Source of the DNA: CBDAUN01 sp965214615
GTDB lineage: Bacteria > Pseudomonadota > Gammaproteobacteria > Arenicellales > JAJDZL01
Direction of reading: 5' to 3'
DNA: 64,000 nt
Assembly: GCA_965214615.1 (NCBI GenBank)
Contig: OZ243952.1
Span: 2,976,001-3,040,000, forward strand
Below the pieces are notes generated by a model. The model did not search any database and was not told where the DNA came from. It saw only the letters and a list, made by a program, of their open reading frames with translations. Positions 1 through 11,066 of the stretch are shown piece by piece (the first letter of the stretch is position 1; every line of letters begins with the position of its first letter). Made by a program: the position numbers and the translations under genes.

Positions 1-89
1 ACGGGGCCATTGTCAGAAAGTCACTGCTTCAAGACTGAAAGCCGCCTCGCAGCCGGCAATTTGAATTTTCCACCATTGAAAGTCGACTT

Positions 90-1985
90 ATGAACAACTA
101 TCAACAGCTATTTGATCATTCGGTGCGCGACCCCGAAGATTTCTGGGGCGCTATTGCCGAAGACGTTCACTGGTACAGGAAGTGGGACAAGGTGCTCGAC
201 GACAGCAATGCGCCCTATTACCGGTGGTTCGCCGGGGCGAAGGTCAACACCTGCTACAACGCGCTGGACCTGCACGTGGAAAACGGCCGCGCCGATCAGA
301 CAGCGCTGATTTTCGACTCGGCCATGACCGGCGAAGTCCGCAAGCTCACCTACCGCGAGCTTCGCGACGAGACTGCGCGGTTCGCAGGCGCCCTGTCGGG
401 CCTGGGAGTCTCGCGCGGCTCCACCGTGGTCATCTACATGCCCATGATCCCTGAAACCGTCATCGCAATGCTCGCCTGCGCACGCCTCGGCGCGGTCCAT
501 TCAGTCGTTTTCGGCGGATTCGCCGCAGCTGAGCTCGCGGTCCGGATCGACGACGCCACGCCTGCAGCCGTGATCAGCGCATCGTGCGGCCTGGAACCGG
601 GAAGAGTCGTCGAATACAAGCCGCTACTTGACGAGGCGCTCAGAATCGCGAAACACAAATGCAAGGCAAGCGTGGTCTATCAGCGCCCGCAGGCCGAGGC
701 AGACATGACCGACGGATTCGACTACGACTGGAACGACCTGATGGCGCAAGCGCAGCCCGCCGACTGCGTGCCGGTCGAGGCAACCGATCCTCTGTATATC
801 CTGTATACCTCCGGAACCACAGGCGTGCCGAAAGGGGTCGTACGCGACAACGGCGGCCACATTGTCTCGCTCAAATGGTCGATGAAGAACATCTACGGCG
901 TCGAGCCGGGAGAGGTGTTCTGGGCAGCATCCGATGTCGGATGGGTTGTCGGGCACTCGTACATTGTCTACGCACCCTTGTTTGCCGGCAACACCACCGT
1001 GATGTTCGAAGGCAAGCCGGTCGGCACGCCTGATCCCGGAACATTCTGGCGGGTGATCGCCGACCACGGCGTTGCTGCGCTATTTACAGCCCCGACCGCA
1101 TTTCGGGCGATCAAAAAGGAGGATCCCGACGCAGAGCATTTGAAAAAGCACAGTCTTTCCAAATTCAAAACCCTGTTTCTGGCCGGCGAGCGCACAGACC
1201 CGGACACCCTGCACTGGGCCGAAGACAAGCTGAAGGTGCCAGTGATCGACCATTGGTGGCAAACCGAAACCGGATGGGCGATATGCGCCAATCTTGCCGG
1301 CGTCGAACTGCTGCCGATCAAGGAGGGATCGCCGACAAAGCCGGTTCCCGGGTGGAATTTGAAAGTGCTCGACGACAGCAACCGCGAAGTCGGGCCCGAC
1401 CAGATCGGCTCGCTCGTGGTCAAGCTGCCGCTGCCCCCCGGAAGCTTTCCGACTCTCTGGAACGCGAAGCAGCGATTCTTCGACGCCTATCTCGCCGAGT
1501 CTCCCGGATTCTACAAGACAGCGGATGCCGGATATGTCGATTCCGACGGCTATGTGTACGTCATGTCTCGAACCGATGACATTATCAATGTCGCCGGCCA
1601 CCGCCTGTCCACCGGCGCGATGGAGGAAGTTCTGGCGGCGCATCCCGATGTCGCCGAGTGCGCCGTAACCGGTGTCGCAGACCCGCTGAAAGGACAGACG
1701 CCGCTCGGCCTTTTAGTGCTCAGTGCGGGATGCTCGCGCCCGGACGCGGACATTGTCTCGGAATGCGTCAAGCTGGTCCGGGACAGGATCGGACCTGTTG
1801 CGGCATTCAAGCAGGCGATGGTGGTCAAGCGCCTGCCCAAGACCCGTTCAGGCAAGATCCTGCGCGGCACGATTCAAAAGATCGCCGACGGCGAAGACTG
1901 GAAGATGCCTGCAACCATCGACGACCCGGCGATTCTCGATGAAATCACCGCGTCGCTAGAGACGATCGGCTACCCGCAGCGGTAG
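90..1985 (+). CDS. prpE: Propionyl-CoA synthetase (acetyl/propionyl-CoA ligase family)
   Basis: Activates propionate (possibly also acetate) to the CoA thioester through an acyl-adenylate. The 631-residue protein is full length for the family. It carries the phosphate-binding loop YTSGTTGVPKG (about residue 235), the aromatic segment HWWQTETGW (about 389), and the C-terminal lysine motif KTRSGKILRG (about 590), where family members are controlled by lysine acetylation. The N-terminal FWG and KWDKVLDDSNAPYYRWF pattern looks more like PrpE/ACSS3 than classical Acs. It opens a head-to-tail cluster with methylmalonyl-CoA mutase 38 bases downstream, followed by both propionyl-CoA carboxylase subunits and the epimerase. 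That context favours propionate as the substrate. Confidence 0.88.
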   Translation: MNNYQQLFDHSVRDPEDFWGAIAEDVHWYRKWDKVLDDSNAPYYRWFAGAKVNTCYNALDLHVENGRADQTALIFDSAMTGEVRKLTYRELRDETARFAGALSGLGVSRGSTVVIYMPMIPETVIAMLACARLGAVHSVVFGGFAAAELAVRIDDATPAAVISASCGLEPGRVVEYKPLLDEALRIAKHKCKASVVYQRPQAEADMTDGFDYDWNDLMAQAQPADCVPVEATDPLYILYTSGTTGVPKGVVRDNGGHIVSLKWSMKNIYGVEPGEVFWAASDVGWVVGHSYIVYAPLFAGNTTVMFEGKPVGTPDPGTFWRVIADHGVAALFTAPTAFRAIKKEDPDAEHLKKHSLSKFKTLFLAGERTDPDTLHWAEDKLKVPVIDHWWQTETGWAICANLAGVELLPIKEGSPTKPVPGWNLKVLDDSNREVGPDQIGSLVVKLPLPPGSFPTLWNAKQRFFDAYLAESPGFYKTADAGYVDSDGYVYVMSRTDDIINVAGHRLSTGAMEEVLAAHPDVAECAVTGVADPLKGQTPLGLLVLSAGCSRPDADIVSECVKLVRDRIGPVAAFKQAMVVKRLPKTRSGKILRGTIQKIADGEDWKMPATIDDPAILDEITASLETIGYPQR

Positions 1986-2023
1986 ACCGTACGAGCGCAC
2001 AGGATCCCAATGAAAGCTGCGCC

Positions 2024-4174
<2,151 letters not shown>

Positions 4175-4208
4175 TTCGCAATCCGTACCCCATTCAGAAG
4201 ATTCGGCC

Positions 4209-5741
4209 ATGCAGCACATTATTCGAAAACTGGAACAAAAGCGCCGCGCCGCCAGGCTCGGAGGCGGACAAAGGCGCATCGACGCGCAGCACGGCAAGGG
4301 GCGCCTGACCGCGCGCGAGCGAATCGAGCTGCTGCTCGACAGGGACAGCTTCACAGAGTGGGACATGTTTGTCGAGCATCGCTGCAGCGATTTCAACATG
4401 GCGGACCACAAGATTCCGGGCGACGGAGTCGTCACCGGCTACGGCACAATCCGCGGGCGGCTGGTGTTTGTGTTCAGTCAGGATTTCACAGTCTATGGCG
4501 GTTCGCTGTCGGAGTCGCACGCAGAAAAGATCGGCAAGATCATGGATCAGGCGATCAAGGCCGGCGCGCCGGTCATCGGAATCAATGACTCGGGCGGTGC
4601 GAGAATTCAGGAAGGCGTCGCCTCGCTGGGCGGCTATGCGGACATATTTCAGCGCAACGTGCTCGCCTCGGGCGTGATTCCGCAGATATCGATCATCATG
4701 GGGCCATGCGCCGGCGGCGCGGTCTATTCCCCGGCCATCACGGACTTTATTTTCATGGTGCGCGACAGCTCCTACATGTTTGTAACCGGTCCCGATGTCA
4801 CTCGCACGGTGACACACGAGGAAGTCAGCGCCGAACAGCTCGGAGGCGCGTCGGCCCACAGCGAAAAGTCCGGAGTCGCCGACGGGGCGTTCGAAAACGA
4901 CATCGAGGCGTGCCTGATGATGCGCGAATTCTTTGATTTTCTGCCTCCGAACAACCGCGCATCGCCGCCGATTCGAACCACTCACGACGCGGCAGACCGC
5001 ACAGAGCCGTCGCTCGATACGCTGGTGCCCGGGGATCCCAATCAGCCGTACGACATGCGCGAAGCGCTTGCCAAGGTGGTCGATGACGAGGAGTTCTTCG
5101 AATTAAAGCCCGACCATGCCGCCAATATCATCACCGGCTTCGGACGCATGGAAGGATCGACCGCAGGCTTCGTGGCCAATCAGCCGCTGGTGCTTGCCGG
5201 ATGCCTTGACATCCAGTCTTCGCTGAAGGCCGCCCGGTTCGTACGATTTTGCGATGCGTTCAACATTCCGGTCGTCACTTTCGTCGACGTGCCCGGATTC
5301 CTGCCGGGCACCGCCCAGGAGCACGGCGGGATCATCAAGCACGGAGCCAAGCTGCTGTACGCCTATGCCGAAGCGACAATTCCGAAAGTGACGGTGATCA
5401 CGCGCAAAGCCTATGGAGGAGCCTATGACGTGATGAGCTCCAAGCATCTGAGAGGCGATGTGAATCTTGCCTGGCCCAGCGCCGAAATCGCGGTCATGGG
5501 GCCCAAGGGCGCAGTCGAGATCATATTCCGATCGGACCTCGGCGACGAGGACAAGATTGCCGCGCGTACGCGCGAATACAAGGACAAGTTTGCAAATCCG
5601 TTCGTCGCCGCAAGCCGGGGATTCATTGACGACGTCATCATGCCGCGCAACACCCGCGCGCGCGTTTGCCAGGCATTGGCGATGCTCGCAAACAAAAAGC
5701 TCGACAACCCGTGGCGCAAGCACGGCAACATCCCGCTATAG
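4209..5741 (+). CDS. pccB: Propionyl-CoA carboxylase beta subunit (carboxyltransferase)
   Basis: Carboxyltransferase half of acyl-CoA carboxylase, moving CO2 from biotin to propionyl-CoA. I chose the ATG at 4209 (510 residues): it begins the family-typical MQHIIRKLEQKRRAARLGGG, whereas an upstream in-frame ATG at 4140 lies inside the mutase gene and would add an unconserved tail. Crotonase-fold oxyanion segments are visible (GGARIQEGV; GPCAGGAVYSPAITDF; FVDVPGFLPGTAQE; TRKAYGGAYDVM). The gap to the mutase is 34 bases and to pccA only 10, consistent with co-translation of the two subunits. The propionyl rather than acetyl substrate is inferred from the neighbours. Confidence 0.94.
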   Translation: MQHIIRKLEQKRRAARLGGGQRRIDAQHGKGRLTARERIELLLDRDSFTEWDMFVEHRCSDFNMADHKIPGDGVVTGYGTIRGRLVFVFSQDFTVYGGSLSESHAEKIGKIMDQAIKAGAPVIGINDSGGARIQEGVASLGGYADIFQRNVLASGVIPQISIIMGPCAGGAVYSPAITDFIFMVRDSSYMFVTGPDVTRTVTHEEVSAEQLGGASAHSEKSGVADGAFENDIEACLMMREFFDFLPPNNRASPPIRTTHDAADRTEPSLDTLVPGDPNQPYDMREALAKVVDDEEFFELKPDHAANIITGFGRMEGSTAGFVANQPLVLAGCLDIQSSLKAARFVRFCDAFNIPVVTFVDVPGFLPGTAQEHGGIIKHGAKLLYAYAEATIPKVTVITRKAYGGAYDVMSSKHLRGDVNLAWPSAEIAVMGPKGAVEIIFRSDLGDEDKIAARTREYKDKFANPFVAASRGFIDDVIMPRNTRARVCQALAMLANKKLDNPWRKHGNIPL

Positions 5742-5751
5742 GATTGGTTCG

Positions 5752-7755
5752 ATGTTCAAGCGCATCCTTATCGCAAACCGGGGCGAAATCGCCTGCCGGG
5801 TGATTCGAACAGCCAGGCGGATGGGCATTGAGACTGTCGCGGTCTACTCCGATGCCGACGCCGACGCGCTGCATGTCGCGTCCGCCGACGAGGCGGTCAA
5901 CATCGGACCGGCGGCGGCCGCTGCAAGCTACCTGAACACCGAGCGGATCATTCAGGCATGCGCGGACACCGCATCCGAAGCGGTGCATCCCGGATACGGC
6001 TTTCTTTCCGAAGATACCGGATTCTGCCAGGCGCTGACCGATGCCGGCATAGTGTTTATCGGCCCCGGTCCGAAGGCGATCACTGAAATGGGTGACAAGA
6101 TCACGTCCAAGCAGATCGCGCGCGATGCCGGGGTGAGCGTCATCCCCGGATTCGACGACGTGATTCGCGATGGAGACCACGCGGTGGAGCTTGCACGCCA
6201 GATCGGCTATCCGGTGATGCTAAAGCCGACCGCGGCCGGCGGAGGCAAGGGAATGAGACTCGCCTACTCGGATGCCGAATGCGCCGAAGGCTTCGAACGC
6301 TCGGCGAGCGAGGCGCTGACCCACTTCGGAGACGATCGGGTCTTCGTTGAGAAATTTATCGAGAATCCGCGGCATATTGAAATTCAGATACTGGCCGATT
6401 CCCACGGCAATACGATTCATCTCGGCGAGCGCGAATGCACGCTGCAGCGGCGCCACCAGAAGGTGATCGAGGAAGCGCCTTCTCCATTTCTGGACGATTC
6501 GACCCGCGCCAGGATCGGCGCCCAGGCGGTCGCCCTGGCGCAGGCGGTCGGCTATGTATCGGCAGGAACGGTGGAATTCGTAGTCGACAGCAACCGCGAC
6601 TTTTATTTCCTTGAAATGAATACCCGCCTGCAAGTCGAGCATCCGGTCACTGAAATGACCACCGGACTCGACCTGGTCGAGTGGATGATTCGAATCGCCG
6701 GCGGCGAACCGCTTGATTTGGCGCAGTCGGATGTCCGCTGCAACGGCTGGTCGGTCGAAGCGCGCGTCTACGCCGAAAATCCGGCGCGCAACTTCCTGCC
6801 ATCCATCGGCCGGCTGATACGCTATCAGCCGCCGCAGCAGTCCGAGCACGTGCGTGTCGATACCGGAGTCTGCGAAGGCGCGGAAATATCCATGCACTAC
6901 GACCCGATTATCGCCAAGCTCATTGCATTCGGCCAATCGCGGGACGAAGCGTTCAGCCGCCTGTCGCGGGCATTGAGCGGGTATCGCATTTCCGGGGTGA
7001 GCAGCAATCTTGCATTTCTTCAGTCTCTTGCGCTGCATCCGTCAGTGCTCGACGGAGACATGACGACGGAATTCATCGAGAAGCAATATCCCGAAGGCTA
7101 TGACTGGGAGGCGGCGCCGAAGTCGAAAACGATTGTGGACCATGCGGTCGCCGCAGCCGCCATAGCGCACTTTTCGTACGAGCAGCGCTCGGCGACAATT
7201 TCCGGACAGATGACGCATGGCAAGCGGCCGCGCGAGCTTGAATGGATCGTCGTCATCGACGAGGTGCAGCATTGCGTGAGCATTCAGCAAAGCGACAGCG
7301 GCCATAGCGTGAAATTCGACGATCGCGTTCTCGAGGTTCGTCACGACTGGCGACCGGGGCAATGGCTGTTCGCGTGCTCATTCGTCAACGAGCCTGACGC
7401 CCCGGAGGCGATCATGCAAGTTGCAAGAATCGGAATCGCCTACCGGATCGACTATCTCGGACACAGGATTCATGCGCAAGTGCTTACGCCGCGGGTGGCG
7501 CAACTGAACGAGTTCATGATCGACACCCGATCGGCGGCAGTCTCTCCGCTGATCAGGTCGCCCATGCCCGGGCTGCTGGTCGAACTTCATGTGACCGACG
7601 GTCAGTCCTTTACGGCCGGCGAGCCCATCGCCGTGGTCGAGGCGATGAAGATGCAGAATGTGCTGCGCGCGCCGCAAGACGGGAAGGTGGTCAAGGTTCT
7701 AAGCAGCGCGGGAGACAGTCTCGCTGCGGATCAGCCGATACTGGAGTTCGAATGA
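5752..7755 (+). CDS. pccA: Propionyl-CoA carboxylase alpha subunit (biotin carboxylase + BCCP)
   Basis: ATP-dependent biotin carboxylase fused to a biotin carrier domain. Translation most likely starts at the ATG at 5752 (MFKRILIANRGEIACRVIRT), giving 667 residues; the longer open frame upstream is inside pccB. The N-terminal half has the ATP-grasp motif AAGGGKGMRL (about 165), GERECTLQRRHQKVIEEAPS, and EMNTRLQVEHPVTE. The C-terminus ends with the biotin-acceptor site VEAMKMQN, with Lys as acceptor, about 35 residues from the end. The linker between them is the long BT-type region of alpha6beta6 carboxylases. It overlaps the epimerase start by four bases (ATGA). Confidence 0.94.
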   Translation: MFKRILIANRGEIACRVIRTARRMGIETVAVYSDADADALHVASADEAVNIGPAAAAASYLNTERIIQACADTASEAVHPGYGFLSEDTGFCQALTDAGIVFIGPGPKAITEMGDKITSKQIARDAGVSVIPGFDDVIRDGDHAVELARQIGYPVMLKPTAAGGGKGMRLAYSDAECAEGFERSASEALTHFGDDRVFVEKFIENPRHIEIQILADSHGNTIHLGERECTLQRRHQKVIEEAPSPFLDDSTRARIGAQAVALAQAVGYVSAGTVEFVVDSNRDFYFLEMNTRLQVEHPVTEMTTGLDLVEWMIRIAGGEPLDLAQSDVRCNGWSVEARVYAENPARNFLPSIGRLIRYQPPQQSEHVRVDTGVCEGAEISMHYDPIIAKLIAFGQSRDEAFSRLSRALSGYRISGVSSNLAFLQSLALHPSVLDGDMTTEFIEKQYPEGYDWEAAPKSKTIVDHAVAAAAIAHFSYEQRSATISGQMTHGKRPRELEWIVVIDEVQHCVSIQQSDSGHSVKFDDRVLEVRHDWRPGQWLFACSFVNEPDAPEAIMQVARIGIAYRIDYLGHRIHAQVLTPRVAQLNEFMIDTRSAAVSPLIRSPMPGLLVELHVTDGQSFTAGEPIAVVEAMKMQNVLRAPQDGKVVKVLSSAGDSLAADQPILEFE

Positions 7756-8156
7756 TTGGCAAGCTCAATCACGTGGCAATCGCGGTGCCCGACCTGACTG
7801 CGGCGAGCAATCTGTACCGCAACGTGCTCGGCGCCAAGGTGTCGGAGCCTGTAGCGATGCCGGAGCATGGAGTGACGACTGTGTTTGTCGAACTTTCAAA
7901 CACCAAGGTCGAATTGCTGCATCCGCTCGGAGAAAATTCCCCGGTCGCCGCCTTTCTCGACCGCAACAGCGCCGGCGGAGTGCACCATGTCTGCTACGAA
8001 GTCGAAGATATCGCTTGCGCCGCAGATCGCCTGACGGCTTCGGGCATGCGAATACTTGGAGACGGCAAGCCGAAGATCGGCGCCCACGGCAAGCCGGTGC
8101 TGTTTCTTCATCCGAAAGACTTTTGCGGCACCCTGGTTGAGATCGAGCAGGTCTAG
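7752..8156 (+). CDS. mce: Methylmalonyl-CoA epimerase (VOC family)
   Basis: Interconverts (S)- and (R)-methylmalonyl-CoA, linking the carboxylase product to the mutase substrate. At 134 residues it is the usual length. The vicinal-oxygen-chelate fold shows paired beta-alpha-beta modules with metal ligands in KLNHVAIAVPDL (His), GVHHVCYEVED (His) and the terminal LVEIEQ (Glu). It starts inside the pccA stop and is last in the operon; seven bases separate it from the convergent transacylase gene. The operon position makes the assignment secure. Confidence 0.93.
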   Translation: MIGKLNHVAIAVPDLTAASNLYRNVLGAKVSEPVAMPEHGVTTVFVELSNTKVELLHPLGENSPVAAFLDRNSAGGVHHVCYEVEDIACAADRLTASGMRILGDGKPKIGAHGKPVLFLHPKDFCGTLVEIEQV

Positions 8157-8163
8157 CGCCGGA

Positions 8164-9153
8164 CTATCCGGCCGAGCCGATCGCCTGCAAAGCTGATTCC
8201 AGCGATTTCATATTGATGACCGGGTGGTATGCCGGCCGCGGAGTGACCCGCCTGTAGGCGCGCATGATCATGCCGGCAAGATTCGGGCGTTTGAGCGCCG
8301 GATCGGTTCCAGCGCCGAGACCGCCTCCGAACTCGATCACCGTATCGACCCCTTGCGCTGCAACCTGCATCAGATTCTGATTCCACAGCACCGGATTGAA
8401 CAGCTGAAAATAGAGGCTGGAGCGGATATCTGCGGCATTCGAAGGATGGAATGTTCCGGTGTAGTTTGATGCGACTGCGCACTCGGGTTCGCGTATACGG
8501 GCTTCGTTGAGCACTTCGCGGTAGGCCAGGGCCGCTGAGACCATGTAGTGGGTATGAAACGCACCCTCGGTCTTGAGCCGGACACACGGCTTGGCGGGGT
8601 AGTCCGATTCAAAATCGCTGATCAGACGGTCCAGATCTTCGCCCAGTCCGCCGCACACGGACTGCTCCGGCAGGTTGACCGCGGCAAGCGCGCAGTAGTT
8701 CTTGCGCAAAAGAGGCATCAGAAGATCCGCCGATACAGGCACCGCGAGCATCTCCCCTGTTCCGTACTGCCCCATCAGTTCTCCGCGCCTGGAAACGAGC
8801 CGCAGCGCCGCTTCGAATTCCAGCGCGTTCGCCGCAACCAGGGCGCTGTATTCGCCAAGGCTGTGACCGCAGGCGTATTCGGGCGCAATACGATTCGCGG
8901 CCTGCTCCTGAAACACGCGCATGCAAGCGATCGAGTGAGTCACAAGCGCCGGCTGGGTATAGCGGGTCAGATGAATTTTCTCGCCTGACTCGGCACTTGA
9001 CAGTTCCGCCATGTCATAGCCGAGCGCTTCGCTTGCAAATTCGTAGGTGCTTCGCGCAGCGGCAAAATTCGCAAGCAGGTCTGTGCCGATGCCGGGATAC
9101 TGAGATCCCTGGCCGGGAAACAGAAACAATATTCGAGATGCGGATTCAGTCAC
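8164..9153 (-). CDS. Malonyl-CoA:ACP transacylase-like protein (stand-alone acyltransferase)
   Basis: Acyltransferase of the FabD/polyketide AT fold, 329 residues. Visible motifs are FPGQGSQYPG near the N-terminus, the nucleophile elbow GHSLGEYSALVAA (catalytic Ser about residue 96) and the general-base region EGAFHTHYM. It is not in a fatty-acid operon but converges on the propionate operon. It might therefore serve malonyl or methylmalonyl transfer in a dedicated pathway, or be an ordinary second FabD. Length and motifs support an active enzyme; substrate and acyl carrier cannot be read. Confidence 0.82.
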   Translation of the reverse strand: MTESASRILFLFPGQGSQYPGIGTDLLANFAAARSTYEFASEALGYDMAELSSAESGEKIHLTRYTQPALVTHSIACMRVFQEQAANRIAPEYACGHSLGEYSALVAANALEFEAALRLVSRRGELMGQYGTGEMLAVPVSADLLMPLLRKNYCALAAVNLPEQSVCGGLGEDLDRLISDFESDYPAKPCVRLKTEGAFHTHYMVSAALAYREVLNEARIREPECAVASNYTGTFHPSNAADIRSSLYFQLFNPVLWNQNLMQVAAQGVDTVIEFGGGLGAGTDPALKRPNLAGMIMRAYRRVTPRPAYHPVINMKSLESALQAIGSAG

Positions 9154-9696
9154 AAGTCCTCCCTTGGTCGCTTACTGATGAAAATATTGTATTCGACTTA
9201 ATCGACACGGCAGGCAAGAGCGTTACCGCTCTCAACGGTACCATGACTGCATCCGATAGCCTTATCCCGCTCATCTTGGGGTTCAGACTGTCTCCTTGCT
9301 TTCAGCGACCTTGTCAACTTGCAATGTCGGATAACGCCCTCCCAAGTCCCGGCGCAGGGGGCGCGTACATCCCTTGATGCCTCAGACACCGCACAGTTCG
9401 TCCGTACCTCGCCATGGCGGTACATCCGATGCTGTCTTCGACCATATCGACAGGCTCAATCCTTGTCCGCAGCAGTATTGCGGTCCGCAATTCATTGTCT
9501 CGTCGCATTCGCGCATATTGCCGGAAGAACCCTGGCTCTGGCCGCAGATTTGATGCGCCGGCGGCGAAAACGATTCGCCTGGCTCCTCGGCCTTCGGACC
9601 ATTGACAAACCGGATTATTCGAATCTCCGTGCTGTTACAATGTCGGGGAGAGAACATTGAATCACAATTGAAAGACGCAATCCCAAGAGGCATCAC
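9154..9696. other. Intergenic stretch, no supported gene
   Basis: The 540 bases between the divergent transacylase and coiled-coil genes hold only short overlapping frames with no recognisable product. The promoters of both flanking genes should lie here. I saw no clear RNA gene or strong terminator. Confidence 0.5.
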
Positions 9697-10599
9697 ATGG
9701 CTCGGCCAGCAAGAATCAAGACACTTGAAGACGTCAAGCGAATTCAAAATGACAACGACATTCGATTCGAGGAACACTCGGCAGGCATAAAGGAAGTAAG
9801 CCGAACAACCGAAGAGCAGCACCGAATACTCGACAAGATGTTAGAAACGAGTATCGAGGACAGAAAGAAGAGCATCGAAGACAGAAAGAAGAGCATCGAA
9901 GACAGAAAGAAGATCGTTGAGGTCAAAGAGTCGATCGTCAAAGTCACCGAGTCGATCGTCGAAGTCAAGGAGTCGATCGTCAAGATGCGAGAAGCGGAAG
10001 CCGAGACGCGAAAGGCGGAAGCCGAGAGAAGCAAGGCGCTCGATAAGAAATTGGACAAGGTTTCGAAGAACCTCGGTGCCATCGGCAACAGCCGCGGCAA
10101 GTTCATCGAGACCTTGGCACTTCCTGCGATCAAGCGGATCATCAAGGACGAATTAAGGGCTGAATTTAAAGGAACGCTGGCGGCAAACAAGAATGTCAAG
10201 GCGCGAGGTTTCCAGTTCGATGCCTGGGCATCGTGCGGCGAGAGCCATGAGGAGATTTTCGTATTCGAGATCAAGCGCACGTTCAGCAGCAAGACCGTCA
10301 AGCAGATCATCAGGTCGATCAGCGCATTTCGCCAGCATTATCCGGAGTATGCGGAGACCCCGGTGTATCCGTTTTTGGTTGCCGCGGCAGTGAATCCGGA
10401 TTATGAGCACAAGATTTGGGATGCGGGCATCACGCTGATCACTTTCAGCGACGAGATGCTGATTTGTTCCAAGCCGCCCAAGGGCTTTTCGCCGAGGTAC
10501 GATTACGGCATGGAGGACGTGGCGCGGGGCCGCAGCGTTCCGCCGCGGTATTACCTTGAGCAGACGCGGCGAGCGGCGCCGCGCATCGACGCTCACTGA
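9697..10599 (+). CDS. Heptad-repeat coiled-coil protein with PD-(D/E)XK-like nuclease domain
   Basis: A 300-residue protein in two parts. Residues about 50-125 form a continuous coiled coil built from nine seven-residue units (SIEDRKK three times, then IVEVKES-like, then EAETRKA-like). Residues about 130-270 (GKFIETLALPAIKRIIKDEL, FDAWASCGE, IFVFEIKRTFS, YPFLVAAAV, GITLITFSDEM) resemble the DUF3782-type restriction-endonuclease-fold domain found in many cyanobacterial and gammaproteobacterial orphans. The EIKR segment would be the E-x-K core, with the preceding FDAW as the candidate acidic metal ligand. No partner gene is adjacent. Function is unknown: a DNA-processing or defence role is inference. 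Confidence 0.7.
   Translation: MARPARIKTLEDVKRIQNDNDIRFEEHSAGIKEVSRTTEEQHRILDKMLETSIEDRKKSIEDRKKSIEDRKKIVEVKESIVKVTESIVEVKESIVKMREAEAETRKAEAERSKALDKKLDKVSKNLGAIGNSRGKFIETLALPAIKRIIKDELRAEFKGTLAANKNVKARGFQFDAWASCGESHEEIFVFEIKRTFSSKTVKQIIRSISAFRQHYPEYAETPVYPFLVAAAVNPDYEHKIWDAGITLITFSDEMLICSKPPKGFSPRYDYGMEDVARGRSVPPRYYLEQTRRAAPRIDAH
9850..10038 (+). repeat. Nine in-frame 21-bp repeats encoding coiled-coil heptads
   Basis: Nine uninterrupted 21-bp units. Units 1-3 (9850-9912) encode SIEDRKK, and two of them are identical in sequence. Units 4-7 (9913-9996) encode IVEVKES, IVKVTES, IVEVKES and IVKMREA. Units 8-9 (9997-10038) encode EAETRKA and EAERSKA. The near-identity of DNA within sub-blocks suggests recent slippage or unequal crossover, so the copy number may vary between strains. 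Confidence 0.92.
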
Positions 10600-11066
10600 T
10601 CCTGCGCTCGGGCAAAGCGCCTGATTGCAGGCGCGGTCCGCTATCCTTTGCGCCAATGGCGCAAAGGTCATCATCGGCGCGACGCCGGCACGAACTTCCT
10701 ATGCCGCCAAGCGGCTTGCAATTTTCGTAACGGCATGCACTGCCGGCTGGCCGCCTGCGATTCGATCAAGATACATGTGAATTGCTATCGCCGTCCACGC
10801 ACCCTGAACAGGCGGGCGAGCAATTACGGCGCGCCATTATTTTTTTGTCATTATCAACAGATATCGAATATGCCTCTCAATCCGGCTTGCTCTGTAGTAC
10901 ACTAAAGACTTCCTGTAATCGATTTCAATCACCGTATTTCAGCAATTTGGTCTGCATAGTTCGCGTTTTTGGAAATCTGCGCTTGACGTCATTTCGCGGG
11001 TTCTCGGCGAGAAAGTCAATGCCTCACGCCAATACTGATCGCGCCCAGCTTTGAACACTCTTGGTT
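10600..11066. other. Intergenic stretch, no supported gene
   Basis: About 465 bases between the coiled-coil gene and the ureohydrolase. Only short frames without family resemblance occur. The promoter of the downstream gene presumably lies here; nothing else was identified. Confidence 0.5.
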
